10,989 nucleotides of DNA, from assembly GCA_002392385.1 (NCBI GenBank), contig DGGX01000183.1, forward strand, positions 1-10,989. Direction: 5' to 3'. Shown here piece by piece: positions 10,691-10,989 of the stretch (its first letter is position 1; each line of letters opens with the position of its first letter). The position numbers and the translations under genes were made by a program. A model generated the notes under the pieces. It was not told the DNA's origin and searched no databases. It was given only the letters and a program-made list of their open reading frames with translations. Origin of the DNA: Lachnospiraceae bacterium UBA3863. GTDB taxonomy: Bacteria; Bacillota; Clostridia; Lachnospirales; Lachnospiraceae.

Positions 10691-10710
10691 CGATTCCCCC
10701 TCTATCCAGG

Positions 10711-10728
10711 GCCTCCTTGCAGGAGGGC
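10711..10728 (+). other. Stem-loop just after lacZ, possible weak terminator or 3'-end stabiliser
   Basis: CCTCCT and AGGAGG pair perfectly (6 bp) around the 3-nt loop TGC, with a further G-C pair past a bulge, 20 nt after the lacZ stop. No T-run follows, so it is not a standard intrinsic terminator. It could slow RNA decay, or its purine arm could belong to the degenerate first copy of the repeat array. Confidence 0.35.
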
Positions 10729-10753
10729 GACGAGGCAGGAGAAAGGGAAGGTT

Positions 10754-10989
10754 ATGCCGGCAGAAGCCAGGCGAAGAGCCCACCTGTCAAATCACCTGTG
10801 TGAGGGGCAAGAAATAAAGGTAAAAAACAGGGAGAAGCTTCATGAGTTGCCTACCTGTCAAAATACCTGTGCGGGAGGGCAAGATATAAAGGTGAAAAAC
10901 AGGGAGAAGCTTCATGCGAAGTCTACCTGTCAAAATACCTGTGCGGGAGGGCAAGATATAAAGATGAATACACAGGCAGAAGCTAGCTG
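10754..10989 (+). CDS. Open frame through the 72-bp repeats, open at the window edge (doubtful gene)
   Basis: An ATG at 10754 with AAAGGGA just upstream opens a frame without a stop for 78 codons to the window edge. The predicted product contains 24-residue repeats with the core TCQNTCAGGQDIK followed by KNREKLH. The repeat unit is 72 nt, a multiple of three, so the frame persists between copies. There is no signal peptide and I recognise no family. Against coding: the first copy differs from the others by a 1-nt length change that shifts its frame, and other frames of the unit are also open. It may be a repetitive small protein or only a by-product of the array. Confidence 0.25.
   Translation, partial: MPAEARRRAHLSNHLCEGQEIKVKNREKLHELPTCQNTCAGGQDIKVKNREKLHAKSTCQNTCAGGQDIKMNTQAEAS
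10842..10889 (+). CDS. Repeat-borne 15-codon micro-ORF, copy A (speculative)
   Basis: ATG to TAA encodes MSCLPVKIPVREGKI. GGGAG lies 7 nt before the ATG, ideal ribosome-site spacing. It is a leader-peptide-sized frame inside the tandem repeat. Translation is unproven, and the same site is part of a possible hairpin. Confidence 0.2.
   Translation: MSCLPVKIPVREGKI
10899..10930 (+). promoter_or_regulatory. Possible hairpin hiding the repeat's ribosome site and ATG
   Basis: ACAGG (10899-10903) pairs with CCTGT (10926-10930), AGA (10905-10907) with TCT (10922-10924), and CTTC (10910-10913) with GAAG (10918-10921), leaving loop ATGC. The Shine-Dalgarno GGGAG lies in the 5' arm and the ATG in the loop. 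The outer ACAGG/CCTGT pairing also exists at 10827-10831 and 10854-10858, but the inner stem there is weaker. Confidence 0.3.
10914..10961 (+). CDS. Repeat-borne 15-codon micro-ORF, copy B (speculative)
   Basis: ATG to TAA encodes MRSLPVKIPVREGKI, identical to copy A except at residues 2 and 3, with the same GGGAG 7 nt upstream. Exactly 72 nt separates the two start codons. Confidence 0.2.
   Translation: MRSLPVKIPVREGKI

Larger units (their letters stand above)
10782..10989. repeat. Tandem array of 71-72-bp repeats, running off the window edge
   Basis: Units begin with ACCTGTCAAA at 10782, 10853 and 10925, so periods are 71 and 72 bp. Each has a paired ACCTGT motif, GGGCAAGA(A/T)ATAAAG and, in the first two, AACAGGGAGAAGCTTCATG. 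The second and third units are nearly identical for about 40 bp, then the third diverges (CAGGCAGAAGCTAGCTG). A degenerate earlier copy is recognisable at about 10720-10781 (GGAGGGC, then GGCAGAAGC and GCGAAGAG). Spacers are not unique, so it is not a CRISPR array. Confidence 0.85.

Noticed and set aside
10782..10989. CRISPR array or integron attC array
   Set aside because: The whole 72-bp unit repeats without unique spacers, and there are no cas genes, integrase or attC core sites.
10853..10989. Minus-strand promoters in the repeats (a perfect TTGACA in each full copy)
   Set aside because: No acceptable -10 lies 16-18 nt downstream; the match comes from the repeated TGTCAA motif.

Overview
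This window looks like chromosomal DNA of a GC-rich, gut-type Clostridia (Lachnospiraceae or Oscillospiraceae-like). The reasons are strong purine-rich Shine-Dalgarno sites, tight overlapping operons, a large cytoplasmic GH2 beta-galactosidase, and a DUF4037/TPR pair that I associate with that group. The taxonomy is an inference from gene style, not a match to a known genome.

Layout. (1) Positions 1-1935, plus strand: the C-terminal two thirds of a UvrA-family ABC ATPase, whose 5' part lies outside the window. (2) Positions 1999-7380, minus strand: a compact four-gene operon read right to left. It encodes a 629-aa membrane protein with two Rossmann/TrkA-like domains and a C-terminal RyR-like domain, a 557-aa two-helix K+ channel with the TVGYGD filter, two Rossmann-like domains and a C-terminal RyR domain, a 295-aa TPR protein with two CxxC pairs, and a 313-aa DUF4037 protein with a Pol-beta-type nucleotidyltransferase motif. 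Junctions are -4, -14 and +6 nt, so the four are almost certainly co-expressed. (3) Positions 7381-7537: a divergent control region with an extended -10 for the operon, a weaker promoter for the plus-strand gene and a perfect 15-bp palindrome between them. (4) Positions 7538-10690, plus strand: a GH2 beta-galactosidase with both catalytic glutamates and an Ala/Pro/Asp-rich insertion before its last domain. (5) Positions 10691-10989: a hairpin, then tandem repeats of about 72 bp running off the window edge. Two unit boundaries carry a Shine-Dalgarno site, an ATG and a 15-codon ORF, and a second overlapping frame stays open to the edge.

The most interesting system is the minus-strand operon. 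Two related membrane proteins end in RyR domains; one has an intact K+ pore and the other has a pore-like segment without a filter. They are coupled to a TPR protein and a predicted nucleotidyltransferase. I infer a nucleotide-responsive ion-flux module, either homeostatic or defensive. The beta-galactosidase and UvrA-like genes are probably ordinary neighbours.
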